Assembly: GCA_028095005.1 (NCBI GenBank)
Contig: CM051462.1
Location: 83,029,846 to 83,093,845 of the forward strand
From: Rhynchospora pubera
Lineage: Eukaryota > Streptophyta > Magnoliopsida > Poales > Cyperaceae
Length of the DNA stretch: 64,000 nt
Reading direction: 5' to 3'
Part shown: positions 34,764 through 46,727 of the stretch, piece after piece
Layout of the letters: every line of letters starts with the position of its first letter
Position numbering within the stretch: position 1 is the stretch's first letter
The notes under the pieces: generated by a model
Databases searched by the model: none
Told to the model about the DNA's origin: nothing
The model's input: the letters and a program-made list of their open reading frames with translations, nothing else
Translations under genes and position numbers: made by a program

Positions 34764-37700
34764 AAGAGGATTGCTAAAATGCTATGCATAACACGGATGC
34801 CCTTCGTGTTACGGATTCGTTCTTGCATTTCATGCTTCAAACAATCGATTCAAACCATTCATTATCTTCTATATATTGAAATCTTATTAGAAACCAAATT
34901 TTACATTTTTTATTTTTTTACTATTTTTTCAGATTTTTGAAAATCATTATTATTGAAGGGTCGAGAATTTATTAGATTAAGTATTTTAAAAATCTGAGAA
35001 AAATATTAAAAAATTTTAAAAAAAATTTACTTTTACTAGCAGCTTTTTCGAGAAGGAGACAAGTGTTAGAATTTTTTTTGTGGCCTATATTATTAATTGT
35101 GAACCAAATTCATTTAATGAAATTAACTAAAGGGTGCATCAAAATTTGATGGAAATTCTAATGGACTAGATTCATTGTATTTGATCCCAATGGTTGCCTT
35201 AGAGTCTTATAAATATCTCATTAATTTTCTACTAAAGGGTGTGGTTCATTCTCATCTCTACTAAAGGGTGTGTTTAATTTTACACACATTTTCTCCACTA
35301 AAGAAAAATCAGAATATTAAGTTGAGGAAATAAAACGCCTAAAGAAGACCATCATTATGTCTAAGGAAAACTATTGAAGGTCAGTACTTACGCTTCCGCC
35401 TAACGATTAACGATTTCTGCTCTTCAATTTGTAAGTTCTATACTCATGATTTTGTTATTTTATATGATTTTACGGATCCTGAAAATTTGTGTTATTATTT
35501 ATAAACACGTTAATTAATGATTACGTCTATCATTTGACATCAGAGCCGATCGTAAATTCATATTAAATACAAACTTAATTTGTGAGTATTAAGTTTCATC
35601 ATAATTTCGACATATATACGTATTTAATAAGAATTAGTGTATTGAAGTCTTTATTAATTCTCTGTTTCTTATTTGAGATATGATGCTTCGATTAACTTTG
35701 TTAAATCTAAAATATAAAGGGTTCATCCAAAATTTTTTTATGATCCGTTTTAACCTTTTTTTATGTTTTGATGAACTAATAATTTTCTAATAAAGTTAAT
35801 TCGACTGGGTTTTATTTAAACGCGTTAATGAATGAGTAAAACGAATTAATCAGGCGTTTAAATATAAAGGACCATTTATATACGCAAATTTTTTAAATTA
35901 TTAAGTTTCGTTGTATTTAGTTATTTCGTTTCATTAAGTTCTTGTGATCATAAATAATTCTGACGCAAATCAGATTAAATGAGTAGACTAAATGAAATCT
36001 TCGGATTTCATTCATTTGACTATTCGGTTTAAATGAAAAACAAAAAGGTGCGTACAAATTTAAAGTGTTGATGGTGCTTTCATATAAAACAATTAATAAT
36101 CTGTTTGATGATATGCACAAATGCACTGCACTTTTATATTTTGATTCTTTTACTGATTAGTAATCAAGTGTATTATTTTATTTTTTGGACAAAAGTATCC
36201 ACTTATGTAGATATATCAGATTGAGTAATCGTGCACTTATATAATTATGCACTTTTGATTCTAGATTAATTTGGATACTAATTACATGTCCACATTTTGC
36301 ACCGGATTCAATCATTTAAAATTTATGGTTTCTATGCAAAGCATACAAACGGTCCAACGGAAGTTTGTTATAATTTTGCATATGAATAATTGAAACCATA
36401 TTAAGTTACTTTTAATAATTTGGTCATTATCAATTTTAGCAACTTTAATTGCAATTATCATTTTATTAAAAGAAAGTGTGTGATATTGTTTGTTTATGTA
36501 TCACAATTAAAGTTTTACATTTAATAAATTATGATTGTCAATTTGAACAACTTTAATTGTCATTTTAGTTTATTAAGTGTAATTTTCATTTATGACTAAT
36601 TTGTTTCTGCCCAACGGTGATACAAATTGATTTTATGAAACAACTATTATAACAAACTGAAAATAATTTTGGTGTATTATTATTAATTTCAGTTTAATTA
36701 AGAATTATCTCTTTATAGTTTTTTAATTTTATTATGTTATTTGTGATATTTTAGTTTATGTGTCACTATAATATTTATATTTAATAAACATTAAGAATGT
36801 CAATTTGAACAATTTTAATTGACATTATAGTTTATTAAATAGAATTATCTTATTATCTTCAATTTATTTTTTTTTTGCCCAACGGTGATATAAATTGAAA
36901 ATGTGAAGAACTTTATGTTAAAACTGAAATATTATTTGGCATTTTTATTATTCACTTCAGTTTAATTTTATTATGCTATGTGAATATTAGTCGACTATTA
37001 ATCACTTTATTCTTCCTGAATTTTTCTGCATTGAATAAAACTAATTATTCCAACTTGAAAAGAACCAATTGAGATTTGTCTTGGTATTTAAAATTAAACC
37101 AGACATGAAAAGATTTTGCTGCAATTATCAATAAAGGCAACGATGATGAAATACTAATTTTTTTTAAATTATATCTCAATTTGATGAGGTCAAGTTTGGA
37201 TTTAAAGAAAATATTATAAATCAATGTATATATCTCAGGGTTAGTGGAAGTAATTTATGATTCTCATTTTGTACGTGGATGATGTTTTATTAGTCAATAA
37301 GAAATTCACATTAGGTTATTTATTTGTGCTTGTATATATAATGATTAATTTTATGGAAGAGTGCTGAGCAGTTTATAATGTCATCTTCCACTATGCAAGC
37401 AGAATTTTTGTGGCATTTTGTAAGGTCACTTATCTTATTTTTAATAACTCGACTGCTATTTTGTCTTTTAATAACAACATATGAAGTAACATGTCTTGTT
37501 GTTAAATGCAAAGTCAAAGATATGACAATACAAATACAACATATTAATTGAGAATTATGTTAATTAATTCTCTCAATAAAGTATAACCACTCATTTTTGC
37601 CGGCACGGGTCTGGTTGCTAATTATGATTTTGTTGTACTGAATTATGTATTAAGTTATGATGTGAAGCTTCAAATTATGAGTTTGACTTTGAATTATGAA

Positions 37701-38788
37701 ATTTGCTTATTTCTTATGTTGCGCATTATGTTTAATTTAAGCAAATTTACTTAAGTGGATCGAATAAATTATATTAACCATTTGTTGGAAAGAAATACCA
37801 ATGCTATAATTAATGGGGTCAAATAACAGTAATAGTTATTTTGATTGTATTAGTTTAGTTTGGTATTTCTAACTGAACAAGGTTTAAGATAATGTTGGCC
37901 AATTCTAAATTTGTGTTTCATTATGATGATGCAATATAGCCCAAGTGGGAGAATGTTAGAATTTTTTATGTGGCCTATATTATTAATTGTGAACCAAATT
38001 CATTTAATGAAATTAACTAAAGGGTGCATCAAAATTTGATGGAAATTCTGATGGACTAGATTCATTGTATTTGATCCCAATGGTTGCCTTAGAGTCTTAT
38101 AAATATCTCATTAATTTTCTGCTAAAGGGTGTGCTTCATTCTCATCTCTACTAAAGGGTGTGTTTAATTTTACACACATTTTCTCCACTAAAGAAAAATC
38201 AGAACATTAAGTTGAGGAAATAAAACGCCTAAAGAAGACCATCATTATGTCTAAGGAAAACTATTGAAGGTCAGTACTTACGCTTCCGCCTAACGATTAA
38301 CGATTTCTGCTCTTCAATTTGTAAGTTCTATACTCATGATTTTGTTATTTTATATGATTTACGGATCCTAAAAATTTGTGTTATTATTTATAAACACGTT
38401 AATTAATGATTACGTCTATCAACAAGAAGATACAGATAGTGAAGGATTGGAATTTCTATCGAATGTGATTGCGCAGGCTAGTTTGCTTGGTGCGCCAAAA
38501 AGATCAAGAGAAGTTGCGAAGGAGACAACGTGATCAAGGATGTTTTGTGAGAGAGAGGAACGAAGCCATGCAAGAATACCACGCCAGATAGTCTGGATTG
38601 ACTTGTATTTGACCAGTCATGGTGTCAATTGTAGTAGGGAGAGAGGTGGAGAAATTTGATTTTTAATGAGATTTCAATATAAAGAAGATAATGAACGGTT
38701 TGGATCGATTGTTTAAAGTAAAAATTCAAAAACGAATCCGGAGTACGAAGAACATCCGTTCTATGTATAACATTTTAGCAATCCTCTT
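34764..38788. mobile_element. Inverted-repeat element carrying a nested Copia retrotransposon
   Basis: The outer element starts AAGAGGATTGCTAAAATG and ends with its near-complement (CATTTTAGCAATCCTCTT), with ATTAA on both sides (34759-34763 and 38789-38793). Inner text shared with other MITEs here (AAACCATTCATTATCTTC on the left, its complement on the right) confirms pairing. Without the 3.36-kb Copia insertion the element would be roughly 660 bp. No transposase is visible and the superfamily is unclear. Confidence 0.75.
35064..38421 (+). mobile_element. Internally deleted Ty1/Copia LTR retrotransposon
   Basis: The LTRs are 35064-35532 and 37954-38421 (469 and 468 bp, TGTTAGA to CTATCA), flanked by ACAAG at 35059-35063 and 38422-38426. 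Just inside the left LTR, TTTGACATCAGAGCC resembles a tRNA-iMet primer site. The polypurine tract CCAAGTGGGAGAA precedes the right LTR. The 2.4-kb interior is too short for gag-pol and is degenerate, but it keeps broken traces of a Copia reverse transcriptase (YVDD at 37272-37283, preceded by QCIYLRVSGS in another frame) and of RNase H (SSSTMQAEF at about 37384-37410). I count about six substitutions and one indel between the LTRs. Confidence 0.93.
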
Positions 38789-38793
38789 ATTAA

Positions 38794-39769
38794 GATAATT
38801 GCATTGCTAGTGACATTGTTAAACTTGGAATAGCATCGTAATTCATTTGTTCAATCGAGTCTAATTTCAAAAGTACAAAGAATATTAATTAAATTATTCA
38901 AAATGGGATGATAAACTTAAATGATTCATTTCTCTCTCTTGTCACTTGCGCGAAAAAATATTATTCAATTCAAACTGCTTCTTCTTAATTCCTTATTCTA
39001 GCGAATGGAATGGCTAGTGTCAAATATATAGGATACATACAACACTAACTTTCATAAGAATGAAATTTTATTTTCACTATATTTTTTTTATGTGGTTTGC
39101 ATGTAATTGAATACAACACTAACTTTCATGAATATGAATTTTTACTTTCACTATATTATTTTTATGAAGTGTGCACCAAACTTTTAAGTGAATTGATAGA
39201 TAATAATGATATATAAGATTTCAAACCTATCAAATTCGACACATGAATAAACTACAAAGAATATATTATAATTTAATTTTCTGATTTGATAAATTATTGC
39301 AATGGTATCAATATTGATATTATCATGTCGTCCAAACAAATCAGTCGCCAATGTAACAATAAAATTTTAGAAAAAACGCACACATTACCAATCTGCAGAA
39401 TATATCTTTCGTCTGAAAAGCAGACAACAATTTTTGGGCACTAATTAGCCTTGCTAATCCATGGAAGCAAGGCTATTTAACTAAGTTGCAGAACTCATGT
39501 ACAATTTGCAGTCACATATCATCAAACTTGTTGTGTAATATTTTTTTTTAAGATAAATTAGTGTGAAGTCTTCCAATTTATTTTTAAATTAAATGTCTAT
39601 ATAAAAGACCTCTTCATTTTTAAATTAAATGTTTATATAAAAGACCTCTTCGGTTTTCGAACGTGCGACCTGTTAATAATTGGGGTGAAGTCTCCCAATT
39701 TTTTAAGGTTTATTTCTGGCACATTTTTATTTTTAAATATTATATGCGGAAACTGAAGAAAATAATTCC
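38794..39769. other. AT-rich intergenic DNA
   Basis: No gene is seen. A phrase around AACACTAACTTTCAT plus nearby bases repeats at about 39047 and 39115, and ATATAAAAGACCTCTTC repeats at 39598 and 39634. Confidence 0.35.
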
Positions 39770-40385
39770 TCTTTGATACCAACTCAAAACTGAAATGTAA
39801 TAATTTACTAATAACTAATCCGACACACAATGAAAATTTCGACTCAGAGAGTCACGAACAAGAATATTAGAAATTAATCAAGATTATTGAAAGTAATGCA
39901 AAACGCCTGATTAATCAGCTCGAAATTGATTACATCCTTATTGAATGCATACTCTCAACCTGAAATAAATCGATTTCTCCAACTGAAATGGCTATAATAT
40001 GACAGTAAACTGCTTCCTAAATCCTAATTCTTCTATACACAAACTCAATCAGTTTCCGAAACAACAGAAACTAGAAAGAAATTAAGAAAAACAACAAGAA
40101 ACAAAAAGGAACTCTTGATTTCTGATCTAATCAAGAGACATGTTACAGAGCCGGCTCGGCAACAGTCTGAAGGTCCATTTCCTGAGTCCCGGCAGGCCCC
40201 ACCGATGAACTGGAGGCGACAGCACTCTCCACAACAACTCCTTATTGGAAGGAATCCTCGTCCTTGTCGCATCTCTGTCTCGCTGAAGGCGGTACCGGTG
40301 GCACTCCCTTCGCCTTGTTGCATGGCTCCGGCTGCGAGATCGCCTCCAGTTGGTGTTGATCAGGGCTGAGTACAATCGACATGGA
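39770..40385 (-). mobile_element. Possible LTR remnant with tRNA-Met-type primer site
   Basis: On the minus strand TTGGTATCAAAG (about 39773-39784) resembles the tRNA-iMet primer-binding site that follows a 5' LTR. The adjacent 600 bp to the right could be that LTR. A partner LTR, polypurine tract and target duplication were not found. The GC-rich part at 40140-40375 holds overlapping short frames with no family motif. Confidence 0.3.
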
Positions 40386-40393
40386 TGAGTACA

Positions 40394-43037
40394 ATCTATT
40401 CCAAAACAAGCAATATTAAAACTAAATGGTGTTACCTTAGCCTGCATGGATATACCAAGAAGAACTGATACTGAAATGAGATAAACAGTTTAGGCATGTT
40501 TCAGAAAATTACATTTTATGGGAATAGCACTGTTAAATTTTTGTTTGTAGGAGGCTGCAAGATGCTTTTCCATTTTTGATGGCATCATGGAGCTTTTTCT
40601 CAAACCTAATAATGTACACAGGATACACATGAACAAAGTAATTTACTAAGGAGTGTAAAGAACCTTGCTGTGTTAATCATTGATGGCCGTAAGTTTCTTC
40701 TCGAAGCATACATTTGTTTAGTCTCATCATAGCAGCTGAATCTTGGTGGCTGGAAGTTCATTCTAATCAATTAATAAAAAAAGAATCTCAGATGGAAAAT
40801 GAACTAAAGTAACTTATGCAGTTAGTGACCTATTGAAGTCAGATAGATTTTAGTTTGCTGTTATTTTTGTTATTCTGATCAATTTGTCAAACTGGTACCT
40901 GATTGAGGTTTAAGGAGAAACTTGGAGGATGACACCTTGTGATACTTATCATAAAGGCACATCACCAGCAAAACACTTCCTCAAATACTGTAACTGAAGG
41001 GAACCCAGTTTATAAAATGGTGAGGCCATTGATAGATACCAATCCTAGATTCTTCTCCGAGAATGAATCTAAGCTCCTGGTTTTTTACTCTTTTAGTGTG
41101 TGCATTTAGGGAGCTCAATTTGGAAGGATCGTTGTTCTTGTTCAGTCCCAATTATTCCCACAAACGAGGAAGCCATCATTAGCTTGCTAGCAGCTGCAAA
41201 AATCCAAGTGCAAAGGCCAAAAGTTAGCAGCTTAAGTTTTTTATCTGCACAAATACATTCCAGCACCATTTGTGTAGATCTAAATTGAAGGTGCAATGTG
41301 GGATACCACATTTTACCAATTCCACCTTTTTTTACTGGCATGTTCATGTGTTTAGGAGCATGTGAATGTGTTGCATTCAGGTGTGGACTTTTCTTGAATC
41401 TAGCTGAAAAGATTATGTAACTTTCCCGGCCCAATCAACTTGTCTAATAGTAACTTAAACAAATTCAATAAGTAGAGAACACATACATCTTCATAAAGCG
41501 CCAAATTTGCTTCAAAGAAGGATCAGATGGTACCATTTTCCTCACAGCAATGGTTTAAGGGCAAAATCTACATATAGATGGCATTGAAAATATCAATTTT
41601 GGGAAAATAAAATACTTAATTAAGGTTCTGACATGAACTGTTCAATAGAAACCACTTCAAAACCTGAATACAGTATCCTTCTTCTAGGCTCAGTAGCACA
41701 TATAAATTACAAAAAGAACTCTTGACATGCTTCCATCATTACATAGAGAAGTTGTATAATTAATACATTGAAATAACAATTAAAATAACATACCAGCAAG
41801 TCCTTTTCTAAACCACTCATGCTAAATCTGAGGTGAACTGTTTTCTTCATAATTTATGATGCTGCTTCATGGGACCTACATTACCAAAAGAAAAGTTAAT
41901 ATGTATGAAGTAACAATTGTGCTAAGGCAATAACGATAACAATTTATATGCCAACTAGACAATACTTGATAAGTTTATGTGGAAGTTCATTTGCAAAATG
42001 ATATGACCATACTATAACTTTTGGCCACAATAATACTTAAACTTGACCAGATTTCAAAGTGGTAATGTAAAAAAATCTGTAGAGTTGATCATAACATCTA
42101 TTCTGCCAATTAGAACAGAAACACATTTTTTTCTTTTTGGAACAAAGAGGAATGTCATAGCCATCCAGCTTTTCTGAAATTAAATGCATACAGGGATTGA
42201 ACACTCAAATACATGAAGGTCAGCCTAATGGTTCTACCATCGAGTATTTGAGTTATTGAGCTTCTAGGAAACATAATAAGAAAAGCAACTTAATTACTGG
42301 ACATTTATTGCATATATATATAAGAATTTAATGGGATATTTAAATGAAGCCATCCATGTCTCTAAAACTGCAACAGTATATGTTCATCGATCTTATTGAG
42401 TATTTTTATATGAAGGAACAAAATATACACTAAAAATATTCCTTAATTTTTTTTTTCAAGTAATACAATTCTCACATACAATACAAACTCCAGCAAACAA
42501 CAAGAGCGGCATTAAAAGGTTTTTATTTTGTTAATGAAATTATATATGGTGGGTATTGTCATTTACCAACTAACCTTCTTTAAAAAAATAAAACAGAAGT
42601 AAAGACAAAAGAAGAAGCAATATTATATTTGACAACAACTAATCAGTACAACAGTTAGGAGGAGAACAACAGTAATAAACCATTTTGTGCTGAAATGAAT
42701 CAAAACTTGGACCTGGAAATGTGAGCTCTAGACACAATTAAATTTGTAATGAGCCAAAACATATCATCGAGATTGAACAAATGATAATCCCTCAACAAAG
42801 CAAAGTGACATAATTCCCAATAGAATGAACACTACATCAATAGCCAACTGCTTTGCAAGGACACCAGCAATGATCATTCCAGTCTATAACTTCCCTAACA
42901 GTGTAAATTTGAGATCCATGCCTAGTAATCCAAAGTGAACCAAATTCAAATTTCTTCCTATCAAGGTATGTCGATCCAAATCACAAAGAGCAATCCCATT
43001 ACCTAACTCACTCAGAAACTGAAGGATCAAGCACGCC
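40394..43037. repeat. Segmental duplication, copy B
   Basis: Direct-orientation partner of 15161-17427, about 25 kb away. Conserved landmarks include ACACAGGATACACATGAACA, CATACATTTGTTTAGTCTCA and CCTAGTAATCCAAAGT. Copy B is about 380 bp longer, mainly from extra sequence around 42190-42490, and lacks the hAT MITE and the MULE present at the end of copy A. The exon-like pieces on the minus strand are also broken here. Confidence 0.7.
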
Positions 43038-43724
43038 GTCTGTTTTGCTTTCTCCTTCCCTCTCCCTCTTCCTCGATCTGATCGACCAGGTCTGATTTCT
43101 CATCTCTCTCTCAGTTTCAGGTCTGAATACGGAATAATCTTTAAAATAAAATCATTCAAAGACCACCGTATGATGTGGCGGATCAATATTCTCTGGAGCT
43201 TGCTTGCAGGCTTTGATTATAACCGTCCGATCATTGATGCCCGTGATTAATACCACAGTCGTCGACATTCGTGCGTCTCGTAAAAATTTGTCGGTCGAAA
43301 TTATATTGGACGACCATGAGTAAAAAAACTTGCATAGTTGCATTGCGTGTTTAAAAAAAAAAACACGCAGAAGATTCCGATCCCGGTCTAATTTTGACGG
43401 TTAAGATTCGCAGGCCATACAAATTCGGTAACTACAAACAATACGAAATATAAAATTTTACTATGGCTATTTAATTGCAAGTGATAACCATCCACACCAT
43501 TTAATTTACTTCGCGTCCTTTTCTTCTCTATCTTTCACGTATGTCTCCTTCCTTTCCTTTCCTAACCCCTCGTCTCTTCCCTTCTCTCTCTCTTCTCCAT
43601 AGTCCTTATCTCACCTTCGCTTCTATTCTCTCTTTCGATTTTCCTTTGATTCAACCTCTCTTTCTTTATTTCAGTCTCATTATCTTTCGCTTCTATCATG
43701 TGAACTCTGTCTTGCTTTCTCAAA
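43038..43724. other. Non-coding DNA with a pyrimidine-rich tract
   Basis: 43500-43720 is strongly C+T-rich low-complexity sequence. No gene was recognised. Confidence 0.4.
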
Positions 43725-43890
43725 GATGAACATATACAATAACAAATTGAACATATACAAAGATAAGATGAACAGAAAATAAAATGTATTGATACAAGAA
43801 CAAAATAAACATGTATAACAAACAAATTGAACATATAAACGAAACAAAGTGAACACATACGCAAAGATAAAGTGAACATATATATATATA
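43725..43890. repeat. Degenerate minisatellite of TGAACATATAC-type units, ending in (TA)n
   Basis: About eight irregular units of roughly 16-22 bp built on AACAAATTGAACATATAC, followed by a TA microsatellite. A related array lies at 50330-50530, and a last unit reappears at 44311-44333 beyond the intervening MITE. Confidence 0.75.
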
Positions 43891-43896
43891 TATAGA

Positions 43897-44276
43897 GGAT
43901 GGCTAATGTGCCATAGATGGCACAGAGGGTCCCGTGCCATAGAGTCGTTTTTCGAGATCCAAAATTCAAATGATCAATCCGAACCATTCAAGTTATTCAC
44001 CATATTAAAATACCCTTGGAGACAAAATTTTACATTTTTTCGAATTTTTTTGCTATTTATTATGATATTTTTAAAAAATGTTATAATTGGAGTATTTCAG
44101 ACCCTCCAATTTGAACATATCAAAATAAATAGCAAAAAAATTCAAAAAAAATGTAAAATTTGGTCTCCAATGGTATTTCAATATGATGATCAATTTGAAC
44201 GGTTTGGATTGACTGATTGAATTTCAAATCTTAAAAAAATGACTAAAAAAAGATATCTATGGCACTTTAGCCCACC
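43897..44276. mobile_element. Foldback MITE inserted in a TA microsatellite
   Basis: The ends GGATGGCTAATGTGCCATAG and (inverted) GGTGGGCTAAAGTGCCATAG match closely. The arms stay complementary for about 150 bp through ACCATTCAAGTT and AGACAAAATTTTACATTTTTT-like text. TA repeats lie on both sides, so the target duplication cannot be sized. Confidence 0.85.
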
Positions 44277-44333
44277 TATATATATATATATATATATAGA
44301 AAAATAAATATTTACAATAAACAAAGTGAACGC

Positions 44334-44830
44334 TAGTGTTCTAAATACGTGTTGTGTCAAACACGCCGTGTCTAGATCATCTCTCGTGTCGTGTCGTGTC
44401 GTGTCACTTTATTTCACGTGTCGTGTCGTGTCGTGCCGTGTCTAAATCCTAAGAGATGGACACGACACGCCTAAGGACACGCCACGCCTCGTGTCCTTGT
44501 GTCGTGTCGTGACGTGTTCAGACATGTTTAACTGTTTGACATGAAACTAATTTGTTTATGAAATTTAAAAATTATGTTTGTTAAATACGTCAAAAATTAA
44601 GAAAGTAGACGTGTTGTACCTTTGAATTAAAATATAGATTAATTTTTAACAATCGATTAATATTTTGACAACATCTTATCGGACTTAAATAATTATTTTA
44701 CTAAAATAAATCAAACTCATGAAAAGTTACAGAACTATTTTCAATGACAAAAAATATTTTATTCTTTTTAAGACAAATCGCATATAGTTGAAAATGTGGG
44801 ATTATTCAGCATGTGAGAAGCTCTTGATAA
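44334..44830. mobile_element. Second CACGAC-rich element (left part)
   Basis: It starts TAGTGTTCTAAATACGTGT and is followed by arrays of CGTGTCGTGTCGTGTC and the inverse GACACGACACG (to about 44530), then AT-rich text. The terminus matches the inverted right end at 13925. The right end is not identified; 44830 is a guess. Confidence 0.5.
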
Positions 44831-45421
44831 TACAATCAATCACACTAACCTGATGTGGTGGTGTGATGATCCTTCAACGAAGAACGAACTTGCAAAACTC
44901 TACTATATTCTTGCTTTTGGAAAAATTCTCTTGGACGAGAGAACTTCTCTAAAGCACCATCATTTCTAAATTATCATGAGAAATAGCGTTTCTAATTGGA
45001 AATTAAAGGAGCTGGGCGGGCGCAACAAGAAATCACTTGCTGGCTTTTAATTTTTCTTGTTTATTTATTATTTATAGTGTTCTATTTTGACACATGATTG
45101 AAACAATGAACGATTCGAAGCCGCAAATATTGCGGTTAATTCTGTTCATGCCAACCAAGGGTCTAACTTTATTTCCGTAGGAGCGTTAATGAAGAACCGT
45201 GCATATATTCCAATTTTAAGCAACTATTATTTACGAATGTATTATATTTTGTGACACCAATTTTGGACATTTATAGTTCTCTAATTGTTTCATATTGCTG
45301 TAAGAGGAAAATACCAACTCAATGGGCGTTACAACTTAAATAAATTTTAAGTAATATTTGTTTACAGACATCTCAATGCCGTGGGAGCGCTAATAGAAAA
45401 CCGAGTAATTATTTAATTTAA

Positions 45422-45571
45422 GCCTCCGTTTGGATGCGTTGAGAAGAAATAGAAAGAAGAAAGAAGGAAAGAAAAAAAATTATAAACAATTCAAATTCTT
45501 CACAAAGTTACACACTTCCTAATACTTCTTCCCACTTCTTCCTTTCTTTTCACACCTCTCCAAACGGAACC
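45422..45571. mobile_element. Tourist-like (PIF/Harbinger) MITE with TAA duplication
   Basis: The 150-bp element has ends GCCTCCGTTTGGA and (inverted) GGTTCCGTTTGGA, and TAA on both sides (45419-45421 and 45572-45574). A purine-rich left half faces a pyrimidine-rich right half. Similar ends occur at 54866 and 63416. Confidence 0.8.
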
Positions 45572-45574
45572 TAA

Positions 45575-46727
45575 AGGGAGTATATTATTCGATTGCATTA
45601 TATTTTGCGAAAAATTTTCGGATGGTTATTAATTAGTTATATAACTGTTCGACATTGTTGTAAGAGGAAATAAGTCAATAACAACTTAATGAATGTTATA
45701 ACTTAAATACTTATAAATAATACAAATGATATTCGTTTACAGGCATTTCAATTTGGTTTCAATCGTTGAAACATTTCTTTTTGAGATGAACCTGAGTTAG
45801 GTTAGGTTTGATTGAGGACATGATGTGGCTTTTCGCTTTTGTGCTGACTGGGATCTTGGGTGGTTATATACCCCAATTGCATTTTAAAATGTTCTATTTT
45901 ATTTTCTTTAGCAAATTGCACTTATATTTTAAGCACCTAGTACATTGTAATTGGACGTTTTGTTTAAGCATTTTCTCCGGTACAAATGAAATGCTAATTA
46001 TATTTAAATTAAAGCTAATTGCCGATTTTTTTATCTGCTTCAGAAAAGTTAATTATATAGTAAATCCTCGGTATTTCTAAATTTGACAAAGAATAGTAAA
46101 AGTTTTTAAAATAACATTTGTCTACAATTAGAGGCTAATTGTTGTGCAATGTTTCTTCACATTCATTAATCATTAATTTTTCCGGAAATTTTGGAGAACA
46201 AAAATGCAGAAAGAGGGAAGTGCGATGTTAATGCCTTGGTCGAAAATATTAATTTCTCAATAAGCTTTTATATAGGACACTTGACACAACAAACAAATGC
46301 AAGTATAAAAATAAAAGTTAAACAACTCGTTCACAACCAATTTGCAACATGTATCTTTGGTTCGTTATGTCGTATCTCCACATTTGAAGCTCGGATTTAG
46401 GCTGGGTTAGCACACAAGGCCACAAAATAAAAAAAAAAAAACAACAAAATATTTTGAATCACAGCAGTGGAATTTCAGGACGAGATATATCACAAGTTCA
46501 GAAGATAATTATAGGTGGAATACATTTACAGGTCACCCGATTTTCAAGTACCTAGTTATTAGTTAAACCTAACAAAACAAGAAAAAGAAAAAATAAATAA
46601 ATAAAGCCACAAACAGACAGATCAAAAATACTTTGATGACACAAAAAGGGGAAAAAAAATTCAACACTTTAGGCAATTTCTCTGTCTCCAGAAAATCTGG
46701 GAAGCTGAACAAGTGAATTGACACGTG
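45575..46727. other. Intergenic DNA downstream of the PP2C gene
   Basis: No gene is seen. 46430-46730 probably contains the 3' untranslated region and polyadenylation site of the minus-strand PP2C gene, but no signal was pinned down. Confidence 0.35.

Noticed and set aside
40045..40447. Three overlapping frames in a GC-rich patch as a gene
   Set aside because: Frames exist on both strands because stop codons are rare in GC-rich sequence; no domain, splice context or promoter was seen.
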